Source: Ruegeria sp. R14_0 | GTDB taxonomy: Bacteria > Pseudomonadota > Alphaproteobacteria > Rhodobacterales > Rhodobacteraceae | NCBI RefSeq assembly: GCF_017743975.1 | Contig: NZ_JAGHRC010000006.1 | Location: forward strand, 209,962 to 273,961 | Direction of reading: 5' to 3' | DNA: 64,000 nt | Part shown: piece after piece, positions 46,037 to 54,881 of the stretch | How the letters are laid out: each line of letters opens with the position of its first letter | How positions within the stretch are numbered: position 1 is the stretch's first letter | Notes under the pieces: generated by a model | Seen by the model: the letters and a program-made list of their open reading frames with translations, nothing else | What the model was told of the DNA's origin: nothing | Database searches by the model: none | Made by a program: the position numbers and the translations under genes

Positions 46037-47908
46037 CTAGCTCTCGTCTTCGTCCGCCCCGGCCACTGCGCGCAACAGCGTGGAATCCGGCCCGCCGAAC
46101 AGCGATCGGAACGCCTCCAGCCGATCGGCGTCGCCGGCATCAATCAGGGCTAGTGCCAGTTCTGTTTTGTTGTTCTCCAGCTGCTTCTCACGCAGTGTCT
46201 CCTGTTGTAGGCCAAGTGCATAGTTGTCCAGGGCGACACCGTGCCCCAGAAGTGAATCGATAATGACTGCCGGGGTGCGCACCGTGTGCTTGGTCACGTC
46301 CATGACGATGCCGTCTACCGGGTAGCGGCCGGGCTCGTAGAAGGGATTGACGCGTTCCGGGCCCCGCGGGCGGCGCACCCGTAGATAACGGGTTCCCCCG
46401 GCGGGGACGGTACCGACAGGCCCGACCACTTCGACGCCGTCTTCAACGCTTACCTCTTCAAGAAAGTCGTGCCGAGTGCCTTCTACATCATAGACAACAT
46501 TCAGCTGTTCCAGCAGCCGTTCGCGGACGAAGGTCCGGGCCGTTTGCGCCCCGAATGGCGAGTTCGGGTCAACGACCCCACCGGTTGATTGCGCGGCGAC
46601 GTACTTCTCAATCATGTCATCGATCTGATGGACCTGGAACACCTCGAAAATCCCGGTATCGTTCACGAATGCAATCGTAATGTCGTAAAGCGCGAAGTAG
46701 GTGGCGAATTCCTGATTCAGTTCCCGCGTCACGATATTGAGTGTGCGGCTCAGATTCGTGTTTTTGATCTTGCGCTCGAAGATATTCTCGATCTCGTTCT
46801 CGGCACTTTGTTCGAGTTCCTGTGTCACCTCGACATCGCGCTTGGACGACGCCTTGGATGCGTGCTTCGACGTGGTCTTGGCCACATTTTTGGCGACGCT
46901 TTCCCGGGCCGACGCGGTTTCCCGCGTCACGTTCCGTTCTCCGCTATGGCTGGTCTTGGCGATACCGATATTGATCTCGCCCGAGCCCTTGTACTTCGAT
47001 TCCATCTGCCGCGCGGCGCTTTCGCTTTCGGTGTTCGTCGTCTCCGCCATCAAGTCGGACTCGAATTCGTTCGCCGCTTCGGTAGTGAAGCTGTCGAAGA
47101 TGCTTGACGCTTCCTTGCTCGTCGTCTCGGTCCGCCGGAACGTGCGCAGATAGATCGACGTTTCTTCGCCGGGCATGAGCGAGAAGTTGGCCAAAGTGCG
47201 CCCCGCACCGTAATCACCAAAGAAACTGGACAGCCGATAGTGCTCGATCACCACGAAGCGCGGGTTTGCGTCGGCGGGGTCTTCAGGTTCGGGCACGTAA
47301 GTCAGGCCAAAGTCACCACCGAACCGCTGATACAGGACGGGCGCATTCCCCAATCGCTCTTGCGCGGCGATTTGCCCGATATCGACCTCACGGTCGCCAA
47401 GGACAAGGCCCAAAGATGGTTCCTTCGTTAGGGCAAGATCGGGCGCATCGTCATCGGTCATGGCGCGAGAGATCAGGCCCCCGATCCCAAGAACGCCGCT
47501 GTTTGCTGGCGGATCGTCTTCGTCACGGTCCGCAAGATTGCGTGCCACGATTGCGGGCGCAAGGATCGGCGCGATCGTCACCGACTGGGCTGCCAGCCGA
47601 ACCTCGGGAACTGTCGGAAAAACGACTAGGCTTTCGACCGGCGGCAGCGCCGTCACTTCGCCCGCCGCCAGGGTCGCAACGAAATCCCGGATCGCAGGTC
47701 GCTTCAGCTTGGCCGCCCGGGCCGCCGCAGTCCAAGGCAACTGGTCGTTCAGGAAATCCGTTTCGACATAGAGCTTACCTTGGAAGGCACCAGGTAGCGG
47801 GATCGCATAATTCAGGCGGGGGGCATTGGCATCCGTCTCGTCCTCGAACCGTACAAGCGTGGAGTCGGATTCCTGGCGTGTGACTAGAAATGAAAGGTCG
47901 AGTTCCAT
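46037..47908 (-). CDS. large protein of unknown family, partner of the calpain-like protease
   Basis: 623 residues, no signal peptide and no membrane helix. N-terminal half (1-240) is mixed, with 'LSSFFGDYGAGRTLANFSLM' near residue 235. From about 250 to 400 it is rich in Ser, Thr, Glu and Lys ('SESAARQMESKYKGSG', 'SKHASKASSKRDVEVTQELE') and probably forms long helices. The C-terminal part has a domain with 'GTRYLRVRRPRG' and a helical end. I do not recognise the family. It is first in a two-gene unit, 3 bases before the calpain-like gene. Confidence 0.75.
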   Translation of the reverse strand: MELDLSFLVTRQESDSTLVRFEDETDANAPRLNYAIPLPGAFQGKLYVETDFLNDQLPWTAAARAAKLKRPAIRDFVATLAAGEVTALPPVESLVVFPTVPEVRLAAQSVTIAPILAPAIVARNLADRDEDDPPANSGVLGIGGLISRAMTDDDAPDLALTKEPSLGLVLGDREVDIGQIAAQERLGNAPVLYQRFGGDFGLTYVPEPEDPADANPRFVVIEHYRLSSFFGDYGAGRTLANFSLMPGEETSIYLRTFRRTETTSKEASSIFDSFTTEAANEFESDLMAETTNTESESAARQMESKYKGSGEINIGIAKTSHSGERNVTRETASARESVAKNVAKTTSKHASKASSKRDVEVTQELEQSAENEIENIFERKIKNTNLSRTLNIVTRELNQEFATYFALYDITIAFVNDTGIFEVFQVHQIDDMIEKYVAAQSTGGVVDPNSPFGAQTARTFVRERLLEQLNVVYDVEGTRHDFLEEVSVEDGVEVVGPVGTVPAGGTRYLRVRRPRGPERVNPFYEPGRYPVDGIVMDVTKHTVRTPAVIIDSLLGHGVALDNYALGLQQETLREKQLENNKTELALALIDAGDADRLEAFRSLFGGPDSTLLRAVAGADEDES

Positions 47909-48100
47909 GGCATGGGTCCTGTCATCACTGAGCTACTTAGCAATGGCGGAGAAAGCGTCGTGCTACAGACTACCATTTTTTGGCGGTTTGGACCACCGCC
48001 TCTAAACCACAGGGCGAGTGCCGTTTTCTCAGATTGCGGACTCTGGACTTATTTGACGTGGACACCTGGAATAGGCGCAGTTAGCGCCGTGGGGTGTCGA

Positions 48101-48148
48101 ATGACGAGGCCGAAGCGATACACGCGGTACAGCGCGGAGGTCAAATGA
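48101..48148 (+). pseudogene. possible IS3-type OrfA N-terminal fragment
   Basis: A short start 'MTRPKRYTRYSAEVK' followed by TGA and then 'DALRRAPEEGMT' in the same frame. This recalls the beginning of IS3-family OrfA proteins (basic start, then a helix like 'SAEFKADALRLAREEGMT'). It is short and broken, so it is only a suggestion. The sequence before it (TTTGGACCACCGCC at about 47982) may be an IS end. Confidence 0.3.
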
Positions 48149-48364
48149 GATGCTCTGCGCCGGGCTCCGGAAGAAGGGATGACGGAAAAGCCTCGCAGCT
48201 GGTCGTATACTTATCCAGCACGTTTTCTTGTGCCGCGTTACTCGGGCACCAGACTAAACGAGCGTTTTTGCGTAGAACTAGAACCTTCTGGTCACGCTTT
48301 TCCGCAAGCGCTGCATCCGACCCCCCAAAAAAATAGCGTCTGATCAACTTGCACCTAGAAGCCT

Positions 48365-48393
48365 ATGATGCCTTCAAAAGGTACAGGCATCAT
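48365..48393. repeat. inverted repeat next to transposase debris
   Basis: ATGATGCC (48365-48372) and GGCATCAT (48386-48393) with a 13-base spacer. It lies between the two transposase fragments. It could be a stem-loop terminator, or an old IS end feature. Confidence 0.45.
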
Positions 48394-48459
48394 GACTTCT
48401 CAAGCTTTAGGTGAGCTTGAGCAGCCTCATCCGACTGGTCCAAGTTGATTGTTTGTGCA

Positions 48460-48596
48460 TCATTGGCCTTTGATCCCTTGAGATGATGGTACCGGGCGGT
48501 AGCCCAGAGCACTGTGAGGACCATTGGTGTTGTAGTGTCGTCGCCCCATTGTTCGATCACTATTTGGGCTTTGCAAACGCGCATTTCTTCCCACCG
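48460..48596 (-). pseudogene. IS3-family transposase (OrfB) C-terminal remnant, frameshifted
   Basis: On the minus strand 'RWEEMRVCKAQIVIEQW' is followed, after a 2-base insertion (GG near 48546), by 'RRHYNTNGPHSALGYRPV' and a stop at 48460. The usual IS3 end is 'IEQWRRHYNTxRPHSALGYR'. So this is the C-terminal end of OrfB; the DDE core upstream is not recognisable. Downstream TTGGACCAGTCGGATG (48426-48441) resembles an IS3 end region. Confidence 0.75.
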
Positions 48597-48835
48597 GGCA
48601 ATATTGCCAACAGGATCAATGTGATCGAAGAAATGTCCTGTATTGAAGACGTCGACCCGGTGCTGTGCGGTCACGGCCTCCGTGCCCATCCTGGCGCGTT
48701 CGACGACAGCGCTGCTTGTCTGGGCGTCTTTGCGCGTGGTTGGGTCCCTCTGTTCAGCAGAAATCGATTTTGGTGAAAGAAATTCTGCCAGACCCTCTTG
48801 CACCCGGACGCAGGCTTGGCTACATGCACCGTCAC

Positions 48836-48911
<76 letters not shown>

Positions 48912-48989
48912 TCCTAACCTTTTGGTATTGAAGAATTGCCTTGCAAATAGAGGCGTTTGTCCGTTTCAAGGTTACAACGTTGGTTGCAA

Positions 48990-49280
48990 ATGGCGTTCCC
49001 AGGGCAGGTAGAGTTCGTCACCTCGTAATCTGTTCCGGGCGTCACCATCCGCGTGTTGTGGTGCCGAAAGACCTGCGCAATGCTAATCTGGTCATATCAA
49101 TGACGCAGAGCTTGGCGATTGGGTCGACGCACAGACAGGGCGATTCCGGGTTGCTGGTAGTCTGGAAGCGGCATCGGGCAGCGCCGAATGGTGAGGGATC
49201 GCCCGAGCCCTTTGCCATGCCGAGCTAGAGGCTAGAGCGCGCGCCGCTGAGCGCGACGAAGGCGATTTTATAGGCACACC
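48990..49280 (+). pseudogene. decayed integrase-like reading frame
   Basis: In three frames joined by small shifts the region reads 'MAFPGQVEFVTS', 'RNLFR', 'RHHPRVVVPKDLRNA', 'TQSLAIG' and 'AELEARARAAERDEGDF'. The 'RVxVPKDLR ... QSL' pattern is typical of the N-terminal part of phage-type tyrosine recombinases of alphaproteobacteria. It begins 79 bases past tRNA-Val, where such genes usually sit. No catalytic domain remains. The call depends on a few motifs. The rest of the 450-base gap before modA is without a supported gene. Confidence 0.4.
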
Positions 49281-49361
49281 CACTGCACCAATCTGTGTGA
49301 GCGCACAGCCCATTGAAAACACACCTACTCCAGTCAGTATCAAACAACTCTGTAAAGGCGC

Positions 49362-50204
49362 TTGCGTGTTGCCTGCTGCCTCAGATATCCCGAAAGGAAC
49401 TGCAACTTTCCAGACGGGAGAAACAGGATCCTGTCCCACGCGCGTCGAGTTTTGATCGCAGCCCTGGTTCTGGGCGCAATGGTGCTGGCTCCGCTTCGTG
49501 CGGGGGCAGAGGGGATTTTGGTATTCGCCGCTGCAAGCCTCAAGACAGCTTTGGACGAGGTTGCGACCGGGTATCAGCAGGAAACCGGTCAGGATGTCAC
49601 CGTTTCATATGCAGCCTCATCGGTGCTTGCACGGCAGATTCAGCTTGGGGCACCGGCGGACCTGTTTATCTCGGCCAATGTGGATTGGATGAACGTGCTG
49701 CAGGACCAGGGATTGGTCGATCCAGCGTCGCGGGTCGATCTTTTGGGTAACGGGCTGGTTCTGATCGGGGGCGCGGGCCAATCTGACCTGGGCGCAATGC
49801 AGCCGGATGTTGATCTGTCATCGGCGCTGAACGGTGGCTATCTTGCGATGGCGCTGGTGGATGCGGTGCCGGCAGGGATTTATGGCAAAGCCGCATTGCA
49901 AAGCCTTGGGTTATGGCAGGGCATTCAGGGTCAGATTGCGCAGACAGACAATGTGCGTGCGGCGCTTGCGCTTGTAGCGACGGGTGCTGCGCCTTTGGGG
50001 ATCGTCTATCGCTCGGATGCGCAAGTCGAAGACAGGGTTCGCGTCGTTGCTGAGTTTTCACCCCAATTGCACCCTCCAATCATCTATCCGGCGGCTGTAA
50101 CAGCAGGCGCCTCTGAAAACGCGCGTGCGTTTCTGGCACATCTACAGTCCGAAGCCGCCGGGGCCGTTTTCGCAGAGCAGGGCTTCGCCCTGCCGAACGG
50201 ATAA
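49362..50204 (+). CDS. modA: molybdate ABC transporter substrate-binding protein
   Basis: Periplasmic molybdate receptor. The domain is clear: 'GILVFAAASLKTALDEVATG', 'VTVSYAASSVLARQI', 'APADLFISANVDWMN'. The export signal 'LIAALVLGAMVLAPLRAGA' precedes it. The start is uncertain: TTG 49362 has AAAGG nearby but gives an unusual 50-residue leader; a TTG at 49452 ('LIAALVLG') would give a normal signal peptide but has a poor ribosome site. Followed by modB after 4 bases. It delivers molybdate for the nitrate reductase cofactor. Confidence 0.93.
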   Translation: MRVACCLRYPERNCNFPDGRNRILSHARRVLIAALVLGAMVLAPLRAGAEGILVFAAASLKTALDEVATGYQQETGQDVTVSYAASSVLARQIQLGAPADLFISANVDWMNVLQDQGLVDPASRVDLLGNGLVLIGGAGQSDLGAMQPDVDLSSALNGGYLAMALVDAVPAGIYGKAALQSLGLWQGIQGQIAQTDNVRAALALVATGAAPLGIVYRSDAQVEDRVRVVAEFSPQLHPPIIYPAAVTAGASENARAFLAHLQSEAAGAVFAEQGFALPNG

Positions 50205-50208
50205 TCGC

Positions 50209-50901
50209 ATGGGGTGGCTTGGACCGGCAGAGCTGGAGGCGTTGAGGCTGTCACTGCTCGTATCCTTCTGGGCGACGCTGGTGACTTTGCCCTTGGGTAT
50301 TTTCGTTGCCTACGCATTGGCCCGATGGCGGTTTCCGGGTCGACAGGTGTTGAACGGGCTGGTGCATCTGCCTCTGATCCTGCCGCCGGTGGTGACCGGG
50401 TATCTGCTGCTGTTGACCTTTGGCATTCAGGGGCCGCTGGGCAAGTTGCTGGCGGAATTCGGGATCGTTGTGGCCTTTCGCTGGACCGGGGCTGCGCTGG
50501 CCGCGGGTATCATGGCCTTTCCGCTGATGGTGCGTGCCATCCGACTGTCGATTGAGGCCGTTGACCCAAAGCTTGAACAAGCTGGCGCGACGCTGGGGGC
50601 CTCGCGCCTTTTCGTGTTTGCCACAGTGACCTTGCCGATGATCCTGCCCGGCGTAATCGCGGGCGCGATCCTGGCCTTTGCCAAAGCGATGGGAGAGTTC
50701 GGGGCAACGATCACATTTGTCTCGAACATCCCGGGTCAGACGCAAACCTTGCCGTCGGCGGTCTACGCCTTTCTTCAGGTTCCGGGGGGTGAGGCCGCCG
50801 CGACGCGGCTGGTTGTGATCTCGATCGTGATCGCTATGGGGGCGCTGCTGCTGTCCGAGTTTGTTGGCCGACGCGTTGCCGCAAGGGTGGCCGGGTCATG
50901 A
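50209..50901 (+). CDS. modB: molybdate ABC transporter permease
   Basis: Inner membrane subunit, 230 residues, about five helices. The coupling loop is 'AGATLGASRLFVFATVTLP' and 'FAKAMGEFGATITFVSNIPG' is a ModB signature. Start ATG 50209 ('MGWLGPAELEALRLS'); the longer frame from 50125 lies in modA. It overlaps modC by 4 bases. Confidence 0.95.
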   Translation: MGWLGPAELEALRLSLLVSFWATLVTLPLGIFVAYALARWRFPGRQVLNGLVHLPLILPPVVTGYLLLLTFGIQGPLGKLLAEFGIVVAFRWTGAALAAGIMAFPLMVRAIRLSIEAVDPKLEQAGATLGASRLFVFATVTLPMILPGVIAGAILAFAKAMGEFGATITFVSNIPGQTQTLPSAVYAFLQVPGGEAAATRLVVISIVIAMGALLLSEFVGRRVAARVAGS

Positions 50902-51995
50902 GCCTTTCCGTCCGCCTTCAACATGATTTGAATGACCTCAGACTGGACCTGAGCTTTGATGCGCCGCCGGGCGTTACAGTTCTGTTCGGGCGGTCGGGCT
51001 CTGGGAAGACAACGATCGTCAATGCTGTGGCCGGGTTGCTGAAACCCATGGCCGGGCGCGTCAGCATTGATGGTTGGAATCTTTTCGATACCGAACGTGG
51101 CCTGTGGTTGCCGCCGCACAAAAGGCGGTTGGGTTACATTTTTCAGGAAGGTCGCCTGTTCCCGCACCTGACTGTGCGCCAGAACCTGTTTTACGGGACG
51201 TGGTTTGCGCCCAAAGGGGCTCGTCGCGAAGACCCGGACAAAGTGATCGAGATGTTGGGGATTGGGCAGCTGCTCAGCCGTAGGCCAGCAGGTCTGTCCG
51301 GTGGGGAAAAGCAACGTGTCGCCATTGGTCGAGCCTTACTTGCCAGTCCTCGTTTGATCCTGGCGGATGAACCGCTGGCGGCCCTGGACGACGCGCGCAA
51401 GGCTGAGATTCTGCCTTATTTTGAACGTCTGCGGGACGAAGTCTCGGTCCCAATTCTCTACGTCACCCACTCGGCGGCCGAGGTCGCGCGGCTGGCCACA
51501 TCCGTGGTGGCGCTGCAGGATGGGCGGGTTTTGCGGCACGGACCTGCGTCAGAGGTCCTGGCCGATCCTTCGGTTGCCCCTGCAGGCGTACGGGCCGTGG
51601 GCGCGGTTTTGCAGGTGCGAGTCGTCCGACATCATTCAGATGGGCTGACCGAATTGGACGCGGGCGGTACGCCCCTGTTCTTGCCCCGCATACCGCATCA
51701 GGTTGCGGAGGAACTGCGAATTCGCATCCCTGCGCAAGAAGTCATTCTGTCCAGCAAACCTCCCGAAGGCTTGTCAGCCTTGAACGTGCTGCAAGGCGCG
51801 GTCGACACCATCCGCGCGGGCGAGGGGCCGGGGGCAATCGTGTCTGTAAAGACACCTGCGGGCACAGTCTTGGCACGTGTCACGCGCCGCTCGGTTGAGG
51901 CGCTTGAGTTGCAACCGGGCAAGCCCTGTTTTGCGGTGATCAAAACGGTTGCACTTGCGCCGCAGGATGTCGGTGGCCATCTGGGCGGGCACTAG
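50898..51995 (+). CDS. modC: molybdate ABC transporter ATP-binding protein
   Basis: Energy subunit, 365 residues. Walker A 'LFGRSGSGKTTIVNAVAG', signature 'LSGGEKQRVAIGRAL', Walker B 'LILADEPLAALD', then a C-terminal TOBE (molybdate-binding) domain ('LNVLQGAVDTIRAGEG', 'VKTPAGTVLARVT'). The start overlaps modB in ATGA. Its stop overlaps the converging Hint gene stop by 4 bases. Confidence 0.95.
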   Translation: MSLSVRLQHDLNDLRLDLSFDAPPGVTVLFGRSGSGKTTIVNAVAGLLKPMAGRVSIDGWNLFDTERGLWLPPHKRRLGYIFQEGRLFPHLTVRQNLFYGTWFAPKGARREDPDKVIEMLGIGQLLSRRPAGLSGGEKQRVAIGRALLASPRLILADEPLAALDDARKAEILPYFERLRDEVSVPILYVTHSAAEVARLATSVVALQDGRVLRHGPASEVLADPSVAPAGVRAVGAVLQVRVVRHHSDGLTELDAGGTPLFLPRIPHQVAEELRIRIPAQEVILSSKPPEGLSALNVLQGAVDTIRAGEGPGAIVSVKTPAGTVLARVTRRSVEALELQPGKPCFAVIKTVALAPQDVGGHLGGH

Positions 51996-52897
51996 GCCAA
52001 AGCGCGTGCCTCGAACTCTCGCAGGATGCGGCGGGCCGCCCGACCAAAACCCATTCCGTTCGGGGTAGGGGTGTCTGGGAAGATTGCCGCCAATTCCTGT
52101 AGGGCGTCGGAGGACAGGGTGTAGAGAGACTCCTCACCCAAAAACAGGCTCTCGGCCAGTGCGCCCTCGGCGGTCAGGATTTCGTGGCTGTCCAGCAGGA
52201 TATGATAGTACTCGACCGGGTCATTTGACGCCTCAATTTCGATCCCCGGCCACGAACACAGATGCTTGGCCGCAATCAGAACCTCAGGTGCCCCAAACAG
52301 CAGTTCGACTTTTGGTCCGCTGACAAGAATGCGGTGCTGTTGCGAGACCAACAGGTCGCGCTCGGGCTGCCGTTGACCCAAACTGCACGCCTTAATCCGA
52401 ACCGGGCGCATAGCTGGGTTCTTGCGCAATCGTTCAGGTGGCAGCGCACTGCTTTCGATCCAACGGATCGGCTGCAGACCATGATCAGCGGTCATCACCT
52501 TGTCGCCAACGTCCAGCGTTTCGATTCTGCGATTGCCCCCTTCGGTCAAAATCAGAGTACCCTCTGTAAAGCAAACGCCTTCAATGGAAATCGTGATCTC
52601 TTGGGTCAGATCATAGGGGGCTATTTCCAGTTCATCGTTGATTTCGAGCCCGGTGACCCGGACAGTGAATGTGTCCGTAACGGTCGTCCCGAATGGGATG
52701 TCATCGTATTCGCTTGGATCGACCGTATAGGTCCATTCCCCGGTATTCGGATCGATCGAGGCCACGCCCAGAGAGGGTTGTTCAGAGATCGACCAGTTCT
52801 GCGACAAGGGGAAGCCGCTTAGCTCAAGATCGCCGGTGGCCTCATTCGGCGGATCTCCGGTGACGGTGCCGGTTGTCGTGCCTACGATGGAAACCAA
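51992..52897 (-). CDS. VCBS-like / Hint domain protein
   Basis: 301 residues. The first part (about 15-100) is a VCBS/cadherin-like repeat ('SIDPNTGEWTYTVDPSEYDD', 'VTDTFTVRVTG'). It is followed by a Hint domain beginning at Cys109 ('GVCFTEGTLILTEGGNRRIE', 'LDVGDKVMTADHGLQPIRWI') of the type common in Rhodobacteraceae surface proteins. No signal peptide is seen, so type I secretion is possible but not shown. Start TTG 52897, with AGGAGG 8 bases upstream, 1 base after the acyltransferase stop. The longer frame (TTG 52918) lies inside that gene. Acyltransferase context suggests it could be a modified substrate. Confidence 0.8.
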   Translation of the reverse strand: MVSIVGTTTGTVTGDPPNEATGDLELSGFPLSQNWSISEQPSLGVASIDPNTGEWTYTVDPSEYDDIPFGTTVTDTFTVRVTGLEINDELEIAPYDLTQEITISIEGVCFTEGTLILTEGGNRRIETLDVGDKVMTADHGLQPIRWIESSALPPERLRKNPAMRPVRIKACSLGQRQPERDLLVSQQHRILVSGPKVELLFGAPEVLIAAKHLCSWPGIEIEASNDPVEYYHILLDSHEILTAEGALAESLFLGEESLYTLSSDALQELAAIFPDTPTPNGMGFGRAARRILREFEARALA

Positions 52898-52898
52898 C

Positions 52899-53411
52899 TC
52901 AGGACCCTCCTTTCTCAAGGATCTCGCGAAACTCTTTTTTGCGATAGAGTTTCATGTGAACCTCACCGGCCTCATTGCGGGTCCATTCGACGATGCGGTT
53001 GCGCGTCAGGTCGCTGTCCATTCGATTGGTGCGCACCCGTGGATGGGGGATTTCCTTCTTCAGAATGTCCACAATCTGATTGGTCTGCCCGAACGGGGCC
53101 ACCAGATCGATAATCCAAAAAGAAGTCCCGCTGGCAAAATCGGTGTCCTTCAGCGGCTTTTCCTGAATAGCATAGCGACGCTCGGCATCGGGGCTGAGGC
53201 CCGCAAAGGTTACGAACCCTCTGGGAAATCCGTTTTGGCGAAAGATGTGATATTGGTTCAGCCGGAACGGTGTCTCAAACGCGTAAAGAACCTGTCCAAG
53301 ATCGCGGGACCGATGTGTCTTGGTCAGCGACGCAAGATAAACCATGGCGCCAAAGTCCGCATATTTCTCGGGCGGAATATCAAACCAACCTTTTGGAAAC
53401 GCCTTGCTCAA
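52899..53411 (-). CDS. toxin-activating lysine acyltransferase (HlyC/RtxC-like)
   Basis: 170 residues. HlyC-type enzymes transfer a fatty acyl group from acyl carrier protein to a lysine of a secreted toxin. The family core is visible: His33 in 'TKTHRSRDLGQ' (counterpart of HlyC His23), 'RLNQYHIFRQNGFPRGFVTF', 'LSPDAERRYAIQ' and Asp102 in 'WIIDLVAPFGQTNQIV'. No RTX toxin gene is in the window. The only co-transcribed gene is the VCBS/Hint protein. The substrate is therefore an open question. Confidence 0.85.
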   Translation of the reverse strand: MSKAFPKGWFDIPPEKYADFGAMVYLASLTKTHRSRDLGQVLYAFETPFRLNQYHIFRQNGFPRGFVTFAGLSPDAERRYAIQEKPLKDTDFASGTSFWIIDLVAPFGQTNQIVDILKKEIPHPRVRTNRMDSDLTRNRIVEWTRNEAGEVHMKLYRKKEFREILEKGGS

Positions 53412-53576
53412 AACAAACCTCGGTCCAAAACTGACCTGATACTAATTGGTTATGGCTCGAATTTATACAGTTTTGCCGGGGACGTCAGGCTCGGAGTATT
53501 CCTGCCACAGCTTTACTCGGTTCATGGGTTCACTATGATCCTGGGGAAGTTCTGTTTCGAAATGGGAATTGCAGTT

Positions 53577-53987
53577 ATGCGCGCATCAAAGATAACAGCA
53601 GTGACCGCTATTGCACTGTTACCGGCATTTGCTGAGGCCGTAGGGTTTAGGTTCGGAGTGTACCAAGGGTTTCAAACCGATGTGACGCCTTTGGAAAACG
53701 GCACATACCGCGTTGCCGTTAGTGGGTCATCCGCTCCGGTCACGTATTGGTGCGGGATCGGTGATTATGCAATCACCAAGCTCAGAACCAAAGCGACGCA
53801 GCGGATTTACATCTCTCGCGCTTACGAAAAGGGAAACCGAACGGTCGAGTTTTCGCTGACTCCACCTGAAGGGGTGGATACGACCCCGGGCTATTCGATC
53901 ACTGTGAAACGAGTGGGCGAAAACATGTCGGCTGGATCCGCACAGGGCTACTGTTGGGACAACGTGCTGGACCTTGGGTTTCGGTAA
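53577..53987 (+). CDS. small secreted protein of unknown function
   Basis: 136 residues from ATG 53577. Signal peptide 'MRASKITAVTAIALLPAFAE' with cleavage near 'AEA'. The mature part has two Cys ('TYWCGIGDY', 'GYCWDNVLD') and beta-rich segments. An in-frame ATG at 53562 is possible; the long frame open from 52836 is antisense to other genes. No family recognised. It converges on hemF, with stop codons 4 bases apart. Confidence 0.7.
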   Translation: MRASKITAVTAIALLPAFAEAVGFRFGVYQGFQTDVTPLENGTYRVAVSGSSAPVTYWCGIGDYAITKLRTKATQRIYISRAYEKGNRTVEFSLTPPEGVDTTPGYSITVKRVGENMSAGSAQGYCWDNVLDLGFR

Positions 53988-53991
53988 AGCG

Positions 53992-54876
53992 TCAGACCCA
54001 TTTCGCCAGCGGCGGCAGGCTCATTAACACTGCGTCCGGGTCGTGGCCGGTTTCCAACCCGAATTTCGTACCCCGGTCGTAGACAAGGTTGTATTCGGCA
54101 TAGAGGCCGCGGTGCACCAGTTGTGTGTCTTTGTCGGCATCGTCAAAGCCCTGAACACGGCGCTTTTCCACCAAGGGCAGGAATGCTGGCAGAAAGGCGC
54201 GGCCAATGTCCTGCGTCAGCGCGAAGTCTGCGGCCCAATCGCCTGTGCAGTAATCATCCATGAAAATCCCACCCACGCCGCGGGCGCGTTTTCGGTGGGG
54301 GATATAGAAATACTCGTCCGCCCACTCTTTGAGGCGGGGATAGTGGCCGGGACCATGCGGGTCCAGATGCTGTTTTTGGGTGGTGTGGAAATGCGCCGTA
54401 TCTTCATCATATTCGATACAGGGGTTCAGATCCGATCCACCGCCAAACCACCATGCGTGGGGCGTCCAGAACATACGGGTGTTCATGTGAACGGCAGGCA
54501 CATGCGGATTCTGCATATGGGCCACTAGTGAGATGCCCGAAGCCCAGAAACGCGGGTCATCAGCCATCCCCGGAATGCCCTTGCGCGCGGCCATCGCGTG
54601 CTGCGCACGCTCGCCCAGTGTCCCGTAGACGGTCGAGACATTGACGCCGACCTTTTCAAAGACGCGCCCGCCGCGCATCACCGACATCAATCCACCGCCT
54701 GCGTCCGACCCGTCGGCAGATTGGCGTTTGGTTTCCTTGACCTCGAACCGCCCGGGCTGGGCGTCGGACAGGGGGCCAGTGTCGTGGCTGTCTTCCAATG
54801 CCTCGAACGCGGCGACGATCTGATCGCGCAGTTCACGGAACCAGGCGGCGGCGGTTGCTTTTTCTGTATCAAACAT
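53992..54876 (-). CDS. hemF: oxygen-dependent coproporphyrinogen-III oxidase
   Basis: Heme synthesis enzyme, converts coproporphyrinogen III to protoporphyrinogen IX with oxygen. 294 residues, family length. Family motifs: 'ISLVAHMQNPHVPAVHMNTR' (metal/substrate His), 'WWFGGGSDLNPCIEYDEDT' and 'RKRARGVGGIFMDDYC'. Start ATG 54876 is 6 bases downstream of the SDR stop (minus strand), so they are likely co-transcribed. Confidence 0.96.
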   Translation of the reverse strand: MFDTEKATAAAWFRELRDQIVAAFEALEDSHDTGPLSDAQPGRFEVKETKRQSADGSDAGGGLMSVMRGGRVFEKVGVNVSTVYGTLGERAQHAMAARKGIPGMADDPRFWASGISLVAHMQNPHVPAVHMNTRMFWTPHAWWFGGGSDLNPCIEYDEDTAHFHTTQKQHLDPHGPGHYPRLKEWADEYFYIPHRKRARGVGGIFMDDYCTGDWAADFALTQDIGRAFLPAFLPLVEKRRVQGFDDADKDTQLVHRGLYAEYNLVYDRGTKFGLETGHDPDAVLMSLPPLAKWV

Positions 54877-54881
54877 GTCGC

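Noticed and set aside
52836..53576. The upstream part of a 383-codon plus-strand frame
   Set aside because: It is antisense to the HlyC-like gene; only the segment from 53577, with a signal peptide, is credible.
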